Assembly (NCBI GenBank): GCA_002450075.1
Contig: DJYJ01000040.1
Coordinates: 1-63,225, forward strand
Length of the DNA: 63,225 nt
Source: Clostridiales bacterium UBA6981
GTDB lineage: Bacteria > Bacillota > Clostridia > Oscillospirales > Oscillospiraceae
Reading direction: 5' to 3'
The notes under the pieces are model-generated. The model had not been told where the DNA came from, ran no database searches, and saw only the letters and a list, made by a program, of their open reading frames with translations. Positions 1 through 8,024 of the stretch are shown piece after piece (the stretch's first letter is position 1; each line of letters starts with the position of its first letter). A program made the translations under genes and the position numbers.

Positions 1-183
1 AGCTGGGTAGCTACGTCTGGACGAGATAAACGCTGAAGGCATCTAAGCGTGAAACTCCCCCTAAGATAAGATCTCCCATCCATTTGGAGTAAGGGCCGAA
101 GAAGACTACTTCGTTGATAGGCCGGCGGTGTACGCACAGCAATGTGTTCAGCCTACCGGTACTAATAGCCCGAGGGCTTGACC
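1..183 (+). rRNA. 23S rRNA, 3' end (partial)
   Basis: The sequence matches the conserved 3' terminus of bacterial large-subunit rRNA: the domain VI stretch around 27-60 (gctgaaggcatctaagcgtg), the segment leading to tgttcagcctaccggtacta near 140-163, and the terminal agcccgagggcttgacc near 166-183. The 5' part of the gene lies left of the window. The mature 3' end is placed at about 183 by analogy and could be off by several bases. It is followed by a spacer of about 110 bp without a tRNA and then 5S rRNA. Confidence 0.93.
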
Positions 184-292
184 TACAATATGCAGGCACA
201 AAGCCTTGTAATCCGCTTCTCTGTTTAGTTTTCAGGGCGCAAGTCCTGAAAGGAAGAGGAAACCGATCGAAAGAGAAGAATCCTCCGACATA

Positions 293-410
<118 letters not shown>

Positions 411-441
411 AAAAGAGTCATCCGAGAGGATGGCTCTTTTT
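411..441 (+). terminator. Terminator of the rrn operon
   Basis: The stem aagagtcatcc / ggatggctctt closes a short loop and is followed by a T-rich run (tttttctttt). It lies directly behind 5S rRNA. Confidence 0.85.
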
Positions 442-466
442 CTTTTCCTATTCTGTTGTAAGCGTT

Positions 467-931
467 TTATTTAAAAGATATGTTCTTGGGCTTAAATACG
501 TCTAGAAGCGCCTTTTTAGTAAGAAAGGCCATAATACGGCAGAGCAAAATAATGAAAAGCAGCATCAGCAAGGGTATGAAAAAAGAAAAGGAAATTGCTT
601 TCGCTGCGGCAAGATGAATCAGCAGAATAGCTTGAATGACTAAGAGAAAAAACATTATGCCATGCATCAGTCCTCGAACAAAAGGCTTTAATGTGCAGGT
701 TATGCGGTACTCCGGCGTAGAGCCGGGACACGTCTCAGTGACCGTTATGTCTGGAATGAACGAATTGTGATAAAGGCTGGGTGTCTGCACAGGATGGAAT
801 GAAACAAAGCCACTTCTGGGCATACCCTCTGTTTTCGCTTGATAACGATATCCGAGAAGTGTGAATGAGAGAGCACGGATATCCTCCTTCGTCAGTTCGG
901 ATTTAAGAGAGAAAGCGTATTTTGAAAGCAA
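467..931 (-). CDS. Hypothetical small membrane protein (about 154 aa)
   Basis: I do not recognise this family. The open frame extends upstream to a GTG at 964, but a strong ribosome binding site (aaggagg, around 943-950 on the minus strand) lies a normal distance from an in-frame TTG at 931, so I prefer that start. The N-terminal half is polar with one segment rich in Pro and Thr. The C-terminal half (about residues 85-145) has two strongly hydrophobic stretches separated by a short polar turn, consistent with two membrane helices and a basic C-terminal tail. It runs convergently toward the 5S terminator and is less GC-rich than the genes to its right. Its function is unknown; the frame is probably real because of the ribosome binding site and the helix pattern. 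Confidence 0.55.
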   Translation of the reverse strand: MLSKYAFSLKSELTKEDIRALSFTLLGYRYQAKTEGMPRSGFVSFHPVQTPSLYHNSFIPDITVTETCPGSTPEYRITCTLKPFVRGLMHGIMFFLLVIQAILLIHLAAAKAISFSFFIPLLMLLFIILLCRIMAFLTKKALLDVFKPKNISFK

Positions 932-1007
932 AGTTCTTCCTCCTTCCCATCGCAATGTTATCACGATAACAAATCATTTGCTGGAAGTCAAGACAGAGCG
1001 ATTACTA

Positions 1008-1037
1008 TTGACTAATCTGAACGCATTCGGGTATAGT
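1008..1037 (+). promoter_or_regulatory. Sigma-A promoter of rubrerythrin
   Basis: TTGACT (1008-1013) and TATAGT (1032-1037) are separated by 18 bp, about 37 bp upstream of the rubrerythrin start. No PerR-type or Fur-type box was recognised with confidence. Confidence 0.7.
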
Positions 1038-1073
1038 AGTTTTATCATCACATACGTTAAGGAGGAACTATCC

Positions 1074-1613
1074 ATGGCAAACAAGTACGCAGGCACCAAG
1101 ACCGAAAAGAATCTCTGGGAGGCCTTTGCGGGCGAATCCCAGGCGCGCAATAAATACACGTATTTTGCATCGACCGCCAAGAAAGAGGGCTATGAGCAGA
1201 TCAGCGCGCTCTTCCTCAAGACCGCCGAGAATGAAAAAGAGCACGCCAAGCTCTGGTTCAAGGAGCTGGGCGAGCTGGGCAGCACGGCGGACAACCTGCT
1301 GCACGCCGCCGAGGGCGAGAATTACGAGTGGACCGACATGTACGAGCGCTTCGCGAAGGACGCCGAGGAGGAGGGCTTCCCGGAGCTGGCCGCCAAGTTC
1401 CGCGGCGTCGCCGCGATCGAAAAGGCGCACGAGGAGCGCTACCGCGCGCTGCTGAATAATGTCGAGACCGCGCAGGTCTTCGAAAAGGGCAGCGTCAAGG
1501 TCTGGGAGTGCCGCAACTGCGGCCACCTGGTCATCGGCACCAAGGCGCCGGAGGTCTGCCCGGTCTGCAATCACCCGCAGAGCTATTTCGAGGTCAGAGA
1601 AGAGAATTATTGA
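1074..1613 (+). CDS. rbr: Rubrerythrin
   Basis: This is a non-haem di-iron peroxidase of anaerobes (179 aa) that reduces hydrogen peroxide in the cytoplasm with electrons passed through its own rubredoxin domain. The N-terminal four-helix bundle carries the Glu-rich ligand motifs (EAFAGESQARNKY near residue 11; ENEKEHAKLWF near 47; a second ExxH pair, EKAHEERY, near 107). The C-terminal rubredoxin-like knuckles are CRNCG and CPVCN (about residues 144-164). The frame is open further upstream, but ATG 1074 follows aaggagg at ideal spacing, sits behind a good promoter and gives the standard family length. It is monocistronic, with a terminator directly downstream. Confidence 0.96.
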   Translation: MANKYAGTKTEKNLWEAFAGESQARNKYTYFASTAKKEGYEQISALFLKTAENEKEHAKLWFKELGELGSTADNLLHAAEGENYEWTDMYERFAKDAEEEGFPELAAKFRGVAAIEKAHEERYRALLNNVETAQVFEKGSVKVWECRNCGHLVIGTKAPEVCPVCNHPQSYFEVREENY

Positions 1614-1631
1614 ACCGAGCGGAATGAAAGG

Positions 1632-1664
1632 AAGCCGCAGAGCATCGCTCTGCGGCTTTTCTTA
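1632..1664 (+). terminator. Terminator after rubrerythrin
   Basis: The stem agccgcagagc / gctctgcggct closes a minimal loop and is followed by tttt. Confidence 0.8.
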
Positions 1665-1698
1665 TCTATTAGCTTTTCTTAATTCCGCCCCGCGAGGC

Positions 1699-1727
1699 TT
1701 GTCTTTTCCCCCAAAAAGGTCTATCTT
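1699..1727 (+). promoter_or_regulatory. Possible promoter of the lipoprotein gene
   Basis: TTGTCT (1699-1704) and TATCTT (1722-1727) are 17 bp apart, about 25 bp upstream of the TTG start. The -10 is weak, so this is a moderate call. Confidence 0.4.
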
Positions 1728-1752
1728 GTCTGGGAAGAAAGGACGTGTTGAT

Positions 1753-2508
1753 TTGAAAAGAAAGAGTTATCTTATCATTACCCTGATCCTGGCCTTTGCA
1801 CTGGCTGCCTGCGGACAGAGCGCGCCTGCCGCTCCGGCCCCGGCTGCGGAGGCACCGGCAGTGGAAGCGCCTGCCGCGGAAAAAGAACCTGCAGCGGAAG
1901 CTCCGGCTGCGGAAGAGCCCGCCGCGGAGACACAGGCAGAGAACGCCGCGCTCCCTGCGCCGTATGCCGCGATTCTGGAGCGCTATGCGCAGGCGATCCG
2001 GGAGGGATGGGACCGCGAAAAATGCGACGAGCAGGGCGTGAACACGCTCGTGTCGGTGGTCTGCTCGCCCGAGGTGAACGGAAAGATCGGCTATGCGCTG
2101 ATCGATCTGGACGGCGACGGCACGCAGGAGCTGCTGATCGGCCCCTGCGACGACAGCGGTCTGGTGCTAGAGCTTTTTGCACTGGACGGCGACGAGGCGA
2201 AGGAGGTCTTTACGGGCTGGGAGCGGAACAGCTATGTCTACAGAACGGACGGCCGTTTCTTCAACCACGGCTCGAACAGCGCATACAACAGCGGCGATTT
2301 TCTCTACTCCTACGCATCCGGCGCGCTGCGCTTTGAAGAGGGCGTCGTGATCGACGCCTGGTTCGACGAGAACGAGCCGTACTTCTCCGTCAGCGACGAC
2401 AGCTGGGACGTGAGCGGCGCGGAGAAGATCAGCGAGGAGACCTTTATGGAGCGCGCGACGGGCTATCAGTCCATGGCGCAGCAGATCGAAATGACGGAGA
2501 TCGCGTAA
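1753..2508 (+). CDS. Lipoprotein with an Ala/Pro/Glu-rich linker
   Basis: This is a predicted exported lipoprotein of 251 aa. I choose TTG 1753, preceded by gaaagga, because it places a short basic N-terminus (MKRKSY) directly before the hydrophobic core and a lipobox ending in LAAC with the acylated Cys at residue 20. The frame runs further upstream only into the rubrerythrin terminator. Residues 21-65 are a low-complexity Ala/Pro/Glu linker. The C-terminal domain (about 70-250) contains a DLDGDGTQELLIG stretch of the EF-hand or calcium-loop type seen in secreted FG-GAP-like proteins. The specific function is unknown. It is flanked by its own promoter and terminator. Confidence 0.75.
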   Translation: MKRKSYLIITLILAFALAACGQSAPAAPAPAAEAPAVEAPAAEKEPAAEAPAAEEPAAETQAENAALPAPYAAILERYAQAIREGWDREKCDEQGVNTLVSVVCSPEVNGKIGYALIDLDGDGTQELLIGPCDDSGLVLELFALDGDEAKEVFTGWERNSYVYRTDGRFFNHGSNSAYNSGDFLYSYASGALRFEEGVVIDAWFDENEPYFSVSDDSWDVSGAEKISEETFMERATGYQSMAQQIEMTEIA

Positions 2509-2520
2509 TACGCCCCCGAT

Positions 2521-2566
2521 AAAAAAGGCGGCGTCCTCCCAACGGAGGACGCCGCCTTTTTCTTAT
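2521..2566. terminator. Bidirectional terminator between the lipoprotein and the leftward gene
   Basis: A perfect stem of about 17 bp (aaaaggcggcgtcctcc / ggaggacgccgcctttt) has the loop caac. A-runs on one side and T-runs on the other let it serve both convergent genes. Confidence 0.9.
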
Positions 2567-2745
2567 TTTCTGTGCCGGCCGGCGTAGGCAAACATCCACA
2601 CGACGATCACGACCAGCGCGATGATCACGAGGATGCCGAGAATCGTGTTGAGCGCGCCCTTGACGATTTTGACGACCAGCACGACCGCGGCGATCACCAG
2701 CGCGAGCGCGATGACGGCAAGCAGCAGACCTTTGATGTTTTTCAT
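2563..2745 (-). CDS. Small two-helix membrane protein (60 aa)
   Basis: This short protein is made almost entirely of two hydrophobic segments (about residues 6-27 and 33-53) joined by a short loop with Lys and Asn, and it ends in a basic RHRK tail. The ATG at 2745 has a good ribosome binding site (ggagg, 9 nt upstream), which is the main reason to call it. It is 15 bp downstream of the rluD-like gene on the same strand and ends at the shared terminator, so it is probably the last gene of the ileS-lspA-rluD transcript. I do not recognise the family. Confidence 0.65.
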   Translation of the reverse strand: MKNIKGLLLAVIALALVIAAVVLVVKIVKGALNTILGILVIIALVVIVVWMFAYAGRHRK

Positions 2746-2760
2746 CCTTCATTCCTCCGT

Positions 2761-3681
2761 TTATTCGGGATTTCCAAGCCTTTTGAGCACTTCCAGAAAA
2801 TAGGCGGGCAGCGGGGTCTCCAGCTCGACAAGCTCGCCGCTCGTCGGATGGCGGAAGCGCAGCCGCCGCGCATGCAGGCACTGCCCCTCCAGCCCCTTGT
2901 CGGGCGAGGGCGCGCCGTAGGTGAAGTCGCCGAGCAGCGGATGGCCGATATAGGCCATGTGGACGCGGATCTGGTGCGTCCGCCCGGTCTCAAGCCGGCA
3001 GCGGATGTGCGTATAGCCGCCGTAGCGCGCGATCACTTCCCAGTGGGTCACGGCGTTTCGAGAGGCCTTTTGCGTCACGGCCATACGCTTGCGGTCGGTC
3101 GGGTGGCGGCCGATCGGCGCGTCGACCGTGCCTGCATCCTCCCGCAGGCGGCCGCGCACGACGGCCTCATACTCGCGGCACAGGCTGTGATCCGACAGCT
3201 GGGCCGAGAGCGCAAGATGCGCCGCGTCGTTCTTCGCCGCGATGATCAGCCCCGAGGTGTCCTTGTCGATGCGGTGGACGATGCCGGGGCGCTTTTCCCC
3301 GCCGACGCCGGAGAGCGTGTCGCCGCAATGATAGAGCAGCGCGTTGACCAGCGTCCCGTCCGGGTGGCCCGGCGCGGGGTGCACGACAAGGCCGCGCGGC
3401 TTGTTGACGACGATGACGTCCCCGTCCTCGTACACGACGTCAAGCGGGATGTCCTGCGGCACAAGCTCGCCCTCGGCGAGCTCCGGCAGCGTGACGCAAA
3501 AGGAATCGCCCGCCGTGCAGAGATAATTTTTCTTTACGGCCCTGTCGCCGAGGAGCACCGCGCCGCTCTCGAGCAGGCGCTGCACGGCGCTGCGGGAAAA
3601 ACCCTCCAGATGGCGAGCGAGGAGAGCGTCGACTCGCTCGCCGCTCTCCTCTGCCGTGACAATGACAACATTGTCGTCCAT
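2761..3681 (-). CDS. rluD: Ribosomal large subunit pseudouridine synthase, RluD family
   Basis: This enzyme isomerises specific uridines of 23S rRNA to pseudouridine. The protein has an N-terminal S4-like RNA-binding segment (about residues 10-65: RVDALLARHLEGFSRSAVQR) and a catalytic PseudoU_synth_2 domain with the signature HRIDKDTSGLI holding the catalytic Asp, and later GRTHQIRVHMAYIGHPLLGD. The length of 306 aa is usual for RluD/YlyB. The start at 3681 lies 4 bp after the lspA stop; an in-frame ATG at 3714 would overlap lspA. Neither has a strong ribosome binding site, so translational coupling to lspA is likely. It is the standard neighbour of lspA in Firmicutes. Confidence 0.93.
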   Translation of the reverse strand: MDDNVVIVTAEESGERVDALLARHLEGFSRSAVQRLLESGAVLLGDRAVKKNYLCTAGDSFCVTLPELAEGELVPQDIPLDVVYEDGDVIVVNKPRGLVVHPAPGHPDGTLVNALLYHCGDTLSGVGGEKRPGIVHRIDKDTSGLIIAAKNDAAHLALSAQLSDHSLCREYEAVVRGRLREDAGTVDAPIGRHPTDRKRMAVTQKASRNAVTHWEVIARYGGYTHIRCRLETGRTHQIRVHMAYIGHPLLGDFTYGAPSPDKGLEGQCLHARRLRFRHPTSGELVELETPLPAYFLEVLKRLGNPE

Positions 3682-3685
3682 ATTT

Positions 3686-4930
3686 TTATTTGAATTCCGC
3701 GAGGATGTCCTCAAGCGTGAAGTTCATGTCGTCGTCAGCACGCTTGGCTGTCGGCTTCGGCGCCTCCGGAGCCGGGGCGGGAGCGACAGGTGCGCTCTCT
3801 GCGGGCTTCGGCGCCTCCGGCGCGGCGGGACGGACGGGCGTCTGTCCCTGGGCGGCGTTGGCGGCGTCCCATTCGGCGAAGGGATCGGCGGGATCGACGA
3901 CGGCGGGCTTTTCCTCGGCCGGCGCGGTCCACTGCTGCTCGCGCGCGGCGCGCTCGGCCTTATAGCGGGCGTACTTTTCATCCAGCTCGGCCTGACGGTC
4001 GCGGCGGGTGGTCGCCTTTCTCTCCGTGCGAGGCTTGCGGACAGGCTTGTCTTCCGCTTCGTCCTCGTCCTCGTCCTCGTCGTCCTCTTCCACGCGGCTC
4101 CAGGGGAGGCGGCCGCCCTTTACGGGCTTCCTTCCGCCGCGGGCGGCGCGGTCATACATGGAGGGACGGCGAGAGGGAGGCAGATCGTCTTCTTCCTCGT
4201 CCTCGTCGGCGGGCTCTTCTTCCTCGTCCTCGTCCTCATCTTCGGACTTGCGGCCGGATCTGAAGAAGGAGCCGATACGCCTGCGGGAGGGCTTTTCCTC
4301 CTCTTCTTCCTCGTCCTCATCCTCGTCTTCATCTTCGTCCTCGACTTTGCGGGGCTTGAAGACAGACTTGATGTGCGTGCGGGAGGGCTTTTCTTCCTCA
4401 TCCTCGTCGAGGTCGTCGTCGCCGGCATCCTCGTCGTCCTCGTATTCCTCCTCGTCGTCATCCGCATCCTCTTCATCGCTCTTGCCGCCGAAGAGAACGA
4501 ACAGGATGAACACGAGACAGAACACGGTGATGAAAATATCCGCGACGTTGAAGATCGGCAGATTATCCATAAACGTGGGCAGGAACATATCCTGCACATA
4601 GCCGCTCAGCAGACGGTCGATGCAGTTGGAAAGTCCGCCCGCCATGATGAAGAGCAAACTCCAGCGGCCGACCGAGGATTTGATCAGCTTCGTTGCCAGC
4701 GCGACGATCACGAAAATCGTGAACACGGCGCAGAGAACGATGAAGAGCATGCCCGCGTTCTTCCCGCTGAGGAAGCCGAGGGCGGCCCCGTCATTATGGA
4801 TGTTGACGATCTTGAGCAGACCCGGGATCAGATCGCGGGAACCGGTGTTGAGCGCGATGTGTCCGGCGACCCAGAACTTTGTCCACTGGTCGAGAATGAT
4901 GACCAGCAAAGCAACGATGGCGTACAGCAT
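3686..4930 (-). CDS. lspA: Signal peptidase II with a long acidic C-terminal extension
   Basis: LspA is the membrane aspartic protease that cuts lipoprotein signal peptides after lipid attachment. Residues 1-148 are a normal LspA with four hydrophobic segments. The two catalytic Asp are visible in SNCIDR (about D105) and FNVAD (about D131), and the NDGAALGF motif is present. Normal LspA is about 150-170 aa; this one continues to 414 aa. The added tail of about 265 residues holds Asp/Glu blocks separated by repeated basic modules (KPSRTHIKSVF and KPSRRRIGSFF), then a charged helix-like region, a Pro/Ala linker and a short hydrophobic end, FTLEDILAEF. There is no frameshift or internal stop between the parts. 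The tail is probably cytoplasmic and disordered; its role is unknown. It lies between ileS and rluD as usual. Confidence 0.9.
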   Translation of the reverse strand: MLYAIVALLVIILDQWTKFWVAGHIALNTGSRDLIPGLLKIVNIHNDGAALGFLSGKNAGMLFIVLCAVFTIFVIVALATKLIKSSVGRWSLLFIMAGGLSNCIDRLLSGYVQDMFLPTFMDNLPIFNVADIFITVFCLVFILFVLFGGKSDEEDADDDEEEYEDDEDAGDDDLDEDEEEKPSRTHIKSVFKPRKVEDEDEDEDEDEEEEEEKPSRRRIGSFFRSGRKSEDEDEDEEEEPADEDEEEDDLPPSRRPSMYDRAARGGRKPVKGGRLPWSRVEEDDEDEDEDEAEDKPVRKPRTERKATTRRDRQAELDEKYARYKAERAAREQQWTAPAEEKPAVVDPADPFAEWDAANAAQGQTPVRPAAPEAPKPAESAPVAPAPAPEAPKPTAKRADDDMNFTLEDILAEFK

Positions 4931-5055
4931 AATTTTCTCCTATCCGCCGCAGATGCGGCATTGGATTTCGCAGCGCACAAGGCGGCGCTGTTGCCTGCGT
5001 GGGGAAGAGGGAGCCGCGTATGAGCTTCCGACCGTTTCCGGCGGAGGAAAGCTTA

Positions 5056-7854
5056 TCAGAGCTTCGCGACGACGGCGGCGCAGCGCGGGCAGAGCCCGGT
5101 CTCGGGGTCGGCGTGGAGCGAATGCTTCCAGCAGCGCGGGCACTTGGTGCCGGGCGCCTCGATCACGGAAATCTGCAGACCCGGAACGGCGCTCCCGCTG
5201 CCCCGGACGGCCTCTTCGGAGGGCTCGTCGTCGGAGATGAGGCACTGCGAGACGATCAAAAGCTCGCCCAGATCCATGTCGGAGACGCGGTCGAGCAGCG
5301 CGGCGGCGTCCTTGCCTTCGGCCTTGAGCGCCACGGCGGCCTCAAGCGGCTTGCCGATGCGCTTGTCGGCGCGGGCGGCCTCGAGCACGCCGTTGACGTC
5401 GCTGCGCAGCGCGATCAGCTGCTCCCAGCGGGCCATCTCGTCGCCCGGGAGGGCATAGTCCGCAAAGGGCTTGTTCATCTCGTTGAGCAGCACATTGCGG
5501 CCGTCGTCACCGGCGCGGTGCGGCATGGCCTGCCAGATCTCGTCGCAGGTGAAGGCGAGGATCGGCGCGAACATCTTGGTCAGACTGTCGAGGATCAGGA
5601 ACAGCGCGGTCTGGGCGCTGCGGCGCTTGAGTCCGTCCCTCTCCTCACAGTACAGCCTGTCCTTGATAATGTCAAGATAGAAGCTGGAAAGATCTACCAC
5701 GCAGAAGTCGTTGATCGCATGGGAGACGACATGGAACTCGTAATTGCGGTAAGCGCTCTCGACCTTTTCGATCAGCGCGTTGAGACGCGTGACTGCCCAG
5801 CGGTCGAGCTCCAGCATGTCCGCGGGGGCGACCAGATCGTCGGCATTGAAGCCGTCGAGGTTGCCGAGACAGTAGCGCGCGGTGTTGCGGAACTTGAGAT
5901 AGTTCTGGCTGAGCTGCTTGAAGATCTCCTTCGAACAGCGCACGTCGACATGATAGTCGGCCGAGCCGGCCCACAGACGGATCATGTCCGCGCCGAATTC
6001 CTTGACGATGTCGGCGGGATCGACGCCGTTGCCGAGCGACTTGTGCATGGCCTTGCCTTCGCCGTCCACCGTCCAGCCGTGGGTCAGACACTCGCGATAG
6101 GGAGCGCCCTTGCCCAGCGCGCCGACCGCGACGAGCAGCGAGGACTGGAACCAGCCGCGATACTGATCGCCGCCCTCCATATACATATCGGAGGGCCAGA
6201 AGCCCTGGTCCCGCTGCATGGCGGCATAGTGGGTCGAGCCGGAGTCGAACCAGCCGTCGAGCGTGTCGGTCTCCTTGGTGAAGTGCGTGCCGCCGCAGTG
6301 CGGGCACACGAAGCCGGCGGGCAGGATGTCGGCGGCCTCGCGGTCGAACCAGGCGTTGCTGCCCTCTTTTTCAAACAGCGTCGCGACGGCCTCGATCGAC
6401 TCGTCGGTGCAAACGGGCTTATGGCAGTCGTCGCAGTAGAACACCGGGATCGGCAGACCCCAGCGGCGCTGACGGGAGATGCACCAGTCGGCGCGCTCGC
6501 GGATCATCGCGCCCATGCGCTCCTTGCCCCATGCGGGCAGCCAGCGCACGTCGTCGCAGGCCTTTACGGCCTCTTCCTTGAAGGAATCGACCGAGCAGAA
6601 CCACTGGGGCGTCGCGCGGAAGATGATCGGGCTCTTGCAGCGCCAGCAGTGCGGATAGCTGTGGACGATCTCCTCGCTGGCAAAGAGCATGCCGCTCTGC
6701 CGCATATCGGCGAGGATGATGGGATTGGATTCCTCGGTCCTCAGCCCGGCGTACTTGCCGGCGTAGTCGGTGTGGCGGCCCTGGTCGTCCACGGGCACGA
6801 CCATCTCCATGCCGTAGCGCATGCAGGTCTGATAGTCGTCGGCGCCGAAGCCGGGCGCGGTGTGCACGCAGCCGGTACCGGAATCCATCGTGACATAGTC
6901 GGCCAGCAGCAGACGCGAGGTCTTGTCCAGGAACGGGTGCCGGGCCAGCATGTTTTCAAAGAACAGACCCGGATGGGTCTCGACGATCTCGTATTCGTCA
7001 AAGCCGCCGATGTGCATGACCTTGTCGCACAGCGCCTGGGCCATGATGAACATTTCGCCGTCCGGCACGCGGACGACGGCGTATTCCTCTACGGGGTTGA
7101 GCGCAATGGCCAGATTGCCCGGCAGCGTCCAGATCGTGGTCGTCCAGATCACAAAGGAGAGACGGGAAAGATCAAGGTGGGAGAGCTTTCCGAGGTCGTC
7201 CTTCATCGGGAAGCGGACGTAAACGGTGGTGCAGGGGTCGTCCTGGTATTCGATCTCGGCCTCGGCAAGGGCGGTCTCGTCCTTGGGACACCAGTAGACG
7301 GGCTTGAGCCCCTTGTAGATGTGGCCGTTGCGGTACATGCGGCCGAAGATGCGGATCTCGTCGGCCTCAAAGCCCTTGTCCATCGTGAGATAGGGGTGAT
7401 CCCAGTCGCCGACGACGCCGAGACGCTTGAACCCCTCGCGCTGGATGCCCACATACTTGAGCGCATAGGCCTCGCACGCGCTGCGGAAATCCGCGACGCT
7501 CATGGCCTTGTGGTTGAGCTTCTGCTCCTTGATGATCGCGCTTTCGATCGGCATGCCGTGGTTGTCCCAGCCGGGGATGTACGGCGTATAGTAGCCGCGC
7601 ATGGCGTAGGAGCGGACGATAAAGTCCTTGATGGACTTGTTCAGGGCGTGGCCCATGTGGATGTTGCCGTTGGAGAAGGGAGGGCCGTCGTGGAGAGAAA
7701 AGCGGGGCTTGCCCTCGTTCTTCTTGAGCATCTCCTCATACAGATGCTCCTCCTCCCAACGCCGGAGCATTTCAGGCTCGCGCTTGGGCAGACCGGCGCG
7801 CATCGGAAAATCGGTTTTCGGCAGATTGAGCGTAGCGTTAAAATCCTGTGCCAT
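5056..7854 (-). CDS. ileS: Isoleucyl-tRNA synthetase
   Basis: This class I aminoacyl-tRNA synthetase charges tRNA-Ile and edits Val (932 aa). The HIGH-type motif appears as HMGHALNK (about residues 66-73) and the KMSKS loop as the variant AMHKSLGN. The CP1 editing domain lies between them. A C-terminal zinc finger (CPRCWKH ... CPRCAAVV) marks the bacterial type with the Cys4 end. The start at 7854 gives the family's normal N-terminus. It belongs to the division cluster with divIVA upstream and lspA downstream. No T-box leader is visible in the 170 bp upstream, so it is probably read from an upstream promoter. Confidence 0.97.
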   Translation of the reverse strand: MAQDFNATLNLPKTDFPMRAGLPKREPEMLRRWEEEHLYEEMLKKNEGKPRFSLHDGPPFSNGNIHMGHALNKSIKDFIVRSYAMRGYYTPYIPGWDNHGMPIESAIIKEQKLNHKAMSVADFRSACEAYALKYVGIQREGFKRLGVVGDWDHPYLTMDKGFEADEIRIFGRMYRNGHIYKGLKPVYWCPKDETALAEAEIEYQDDPCTTVYVRFPMKDDLGKLSHLDLSRLSFVIWTTTIWTLPGNLAIALNPVEEYAVVRVPDGEMFIMAQALCDKVMHIGGFDEYEIVETHPGLFFENMLARHPFLDKTSRLLLADYVTMDSGTGCVHTAPGFGADDYQTCMRYGMEMVVPVDDQGRHTDYAGKYAGLRTEESNPIILADMRQSGMLFASEEIVHSYPHCWRCKSPIIFRATPQWFCSVDSFKEEAVKACDDVRWLPAWGKERMGAMIRERADWCISRQRRWGLPIPVFYCDDCHKPVCTDESIEAVATLFEKEGSNAWFDREAADILPAGFVCPHCGGTHFTKETDTLDGWFDSGSTHYAAMQRDQGFWPSDMYMEGGDQYRGWFQSSLLVAVGALGKGAPYRECLTHGWTVDGEGKAMHKSLGNGVDPADIVKEFGADMIRLWAGSADYHVDVRCSKEIFKQLSQNYLKFRNTARYCLGNLDGFNADDLVAPADMLELDRWAVTRLNALIEKVESAYRNYEFHVVSHAINDFCVVDLSSFYLDIIKDRLYCEERDGLKRRSAQTALFLILDSLTKMFAPILAFTCDEIWQAMPHRAGDDGRNVLLNEMNKPFADYALPGDEMARWEQLIALRSDVNGVLEAARADKRIGKPLEAAVALKAEGKDAAALLDRVSDMDLGELLIVSQCLISDDEPSEEAVRGSGSAVPGLQISVIEAPGTKCPRCWKHSLHADPETGLCPRCAAVVAKL

Positions 7855-7974
7855 TGGGTGTTCTCCTGTAAGGTTAGAGTGGCCGGCAAACGGCGCAAAC
7901 GCGGCGGATCGCCCCGAAAAGGGGCCGGAAAAGGCCGTCGGATCGCATCAGTCGTTTACCTTAAAATAAGGGTA

Positions 7975-8004
7975 AGGGGGCGCGCGCAGCGTTGCGCCCG
8001 CCCC
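7975..8004 (-). terminator. GC-rich hairpin between divIVA and ileS
   Basis: On the minus strand an imperfect GC stem (ggggcgggcgc / gcgcgcgcccc) follows the divIVA stop and is followed by a T-rich but broken run, then a small ccttaaaataagg hairpin (7959-7971). It could be a weak terminator or a processing site; the T-tract is not canonical. Confidence 0.3.
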
Positions 8005-8024
8005 GAAGATGGGTCGATCTGGGA

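Noticed and set aside
184..292. tRNA gene in the 23S-5S spacer
   Set aside because: The spacer has no cloverleaf or TTCRA motif.
4010..4500. Repetitive tcctcg units that look like a satellite or CRISPR-like array
   Set aside because: They are the codons of the Asp/Glu blocks in the LspA tail; there are no spacers of constant length and the frame is open throughout.
7855..8024. T-box riboswitch upstream of ileS
   Set aside because: I looked for the T-box consensus (agggtggnaccgcg) on the minus strand and an antiterminator; neither is present.
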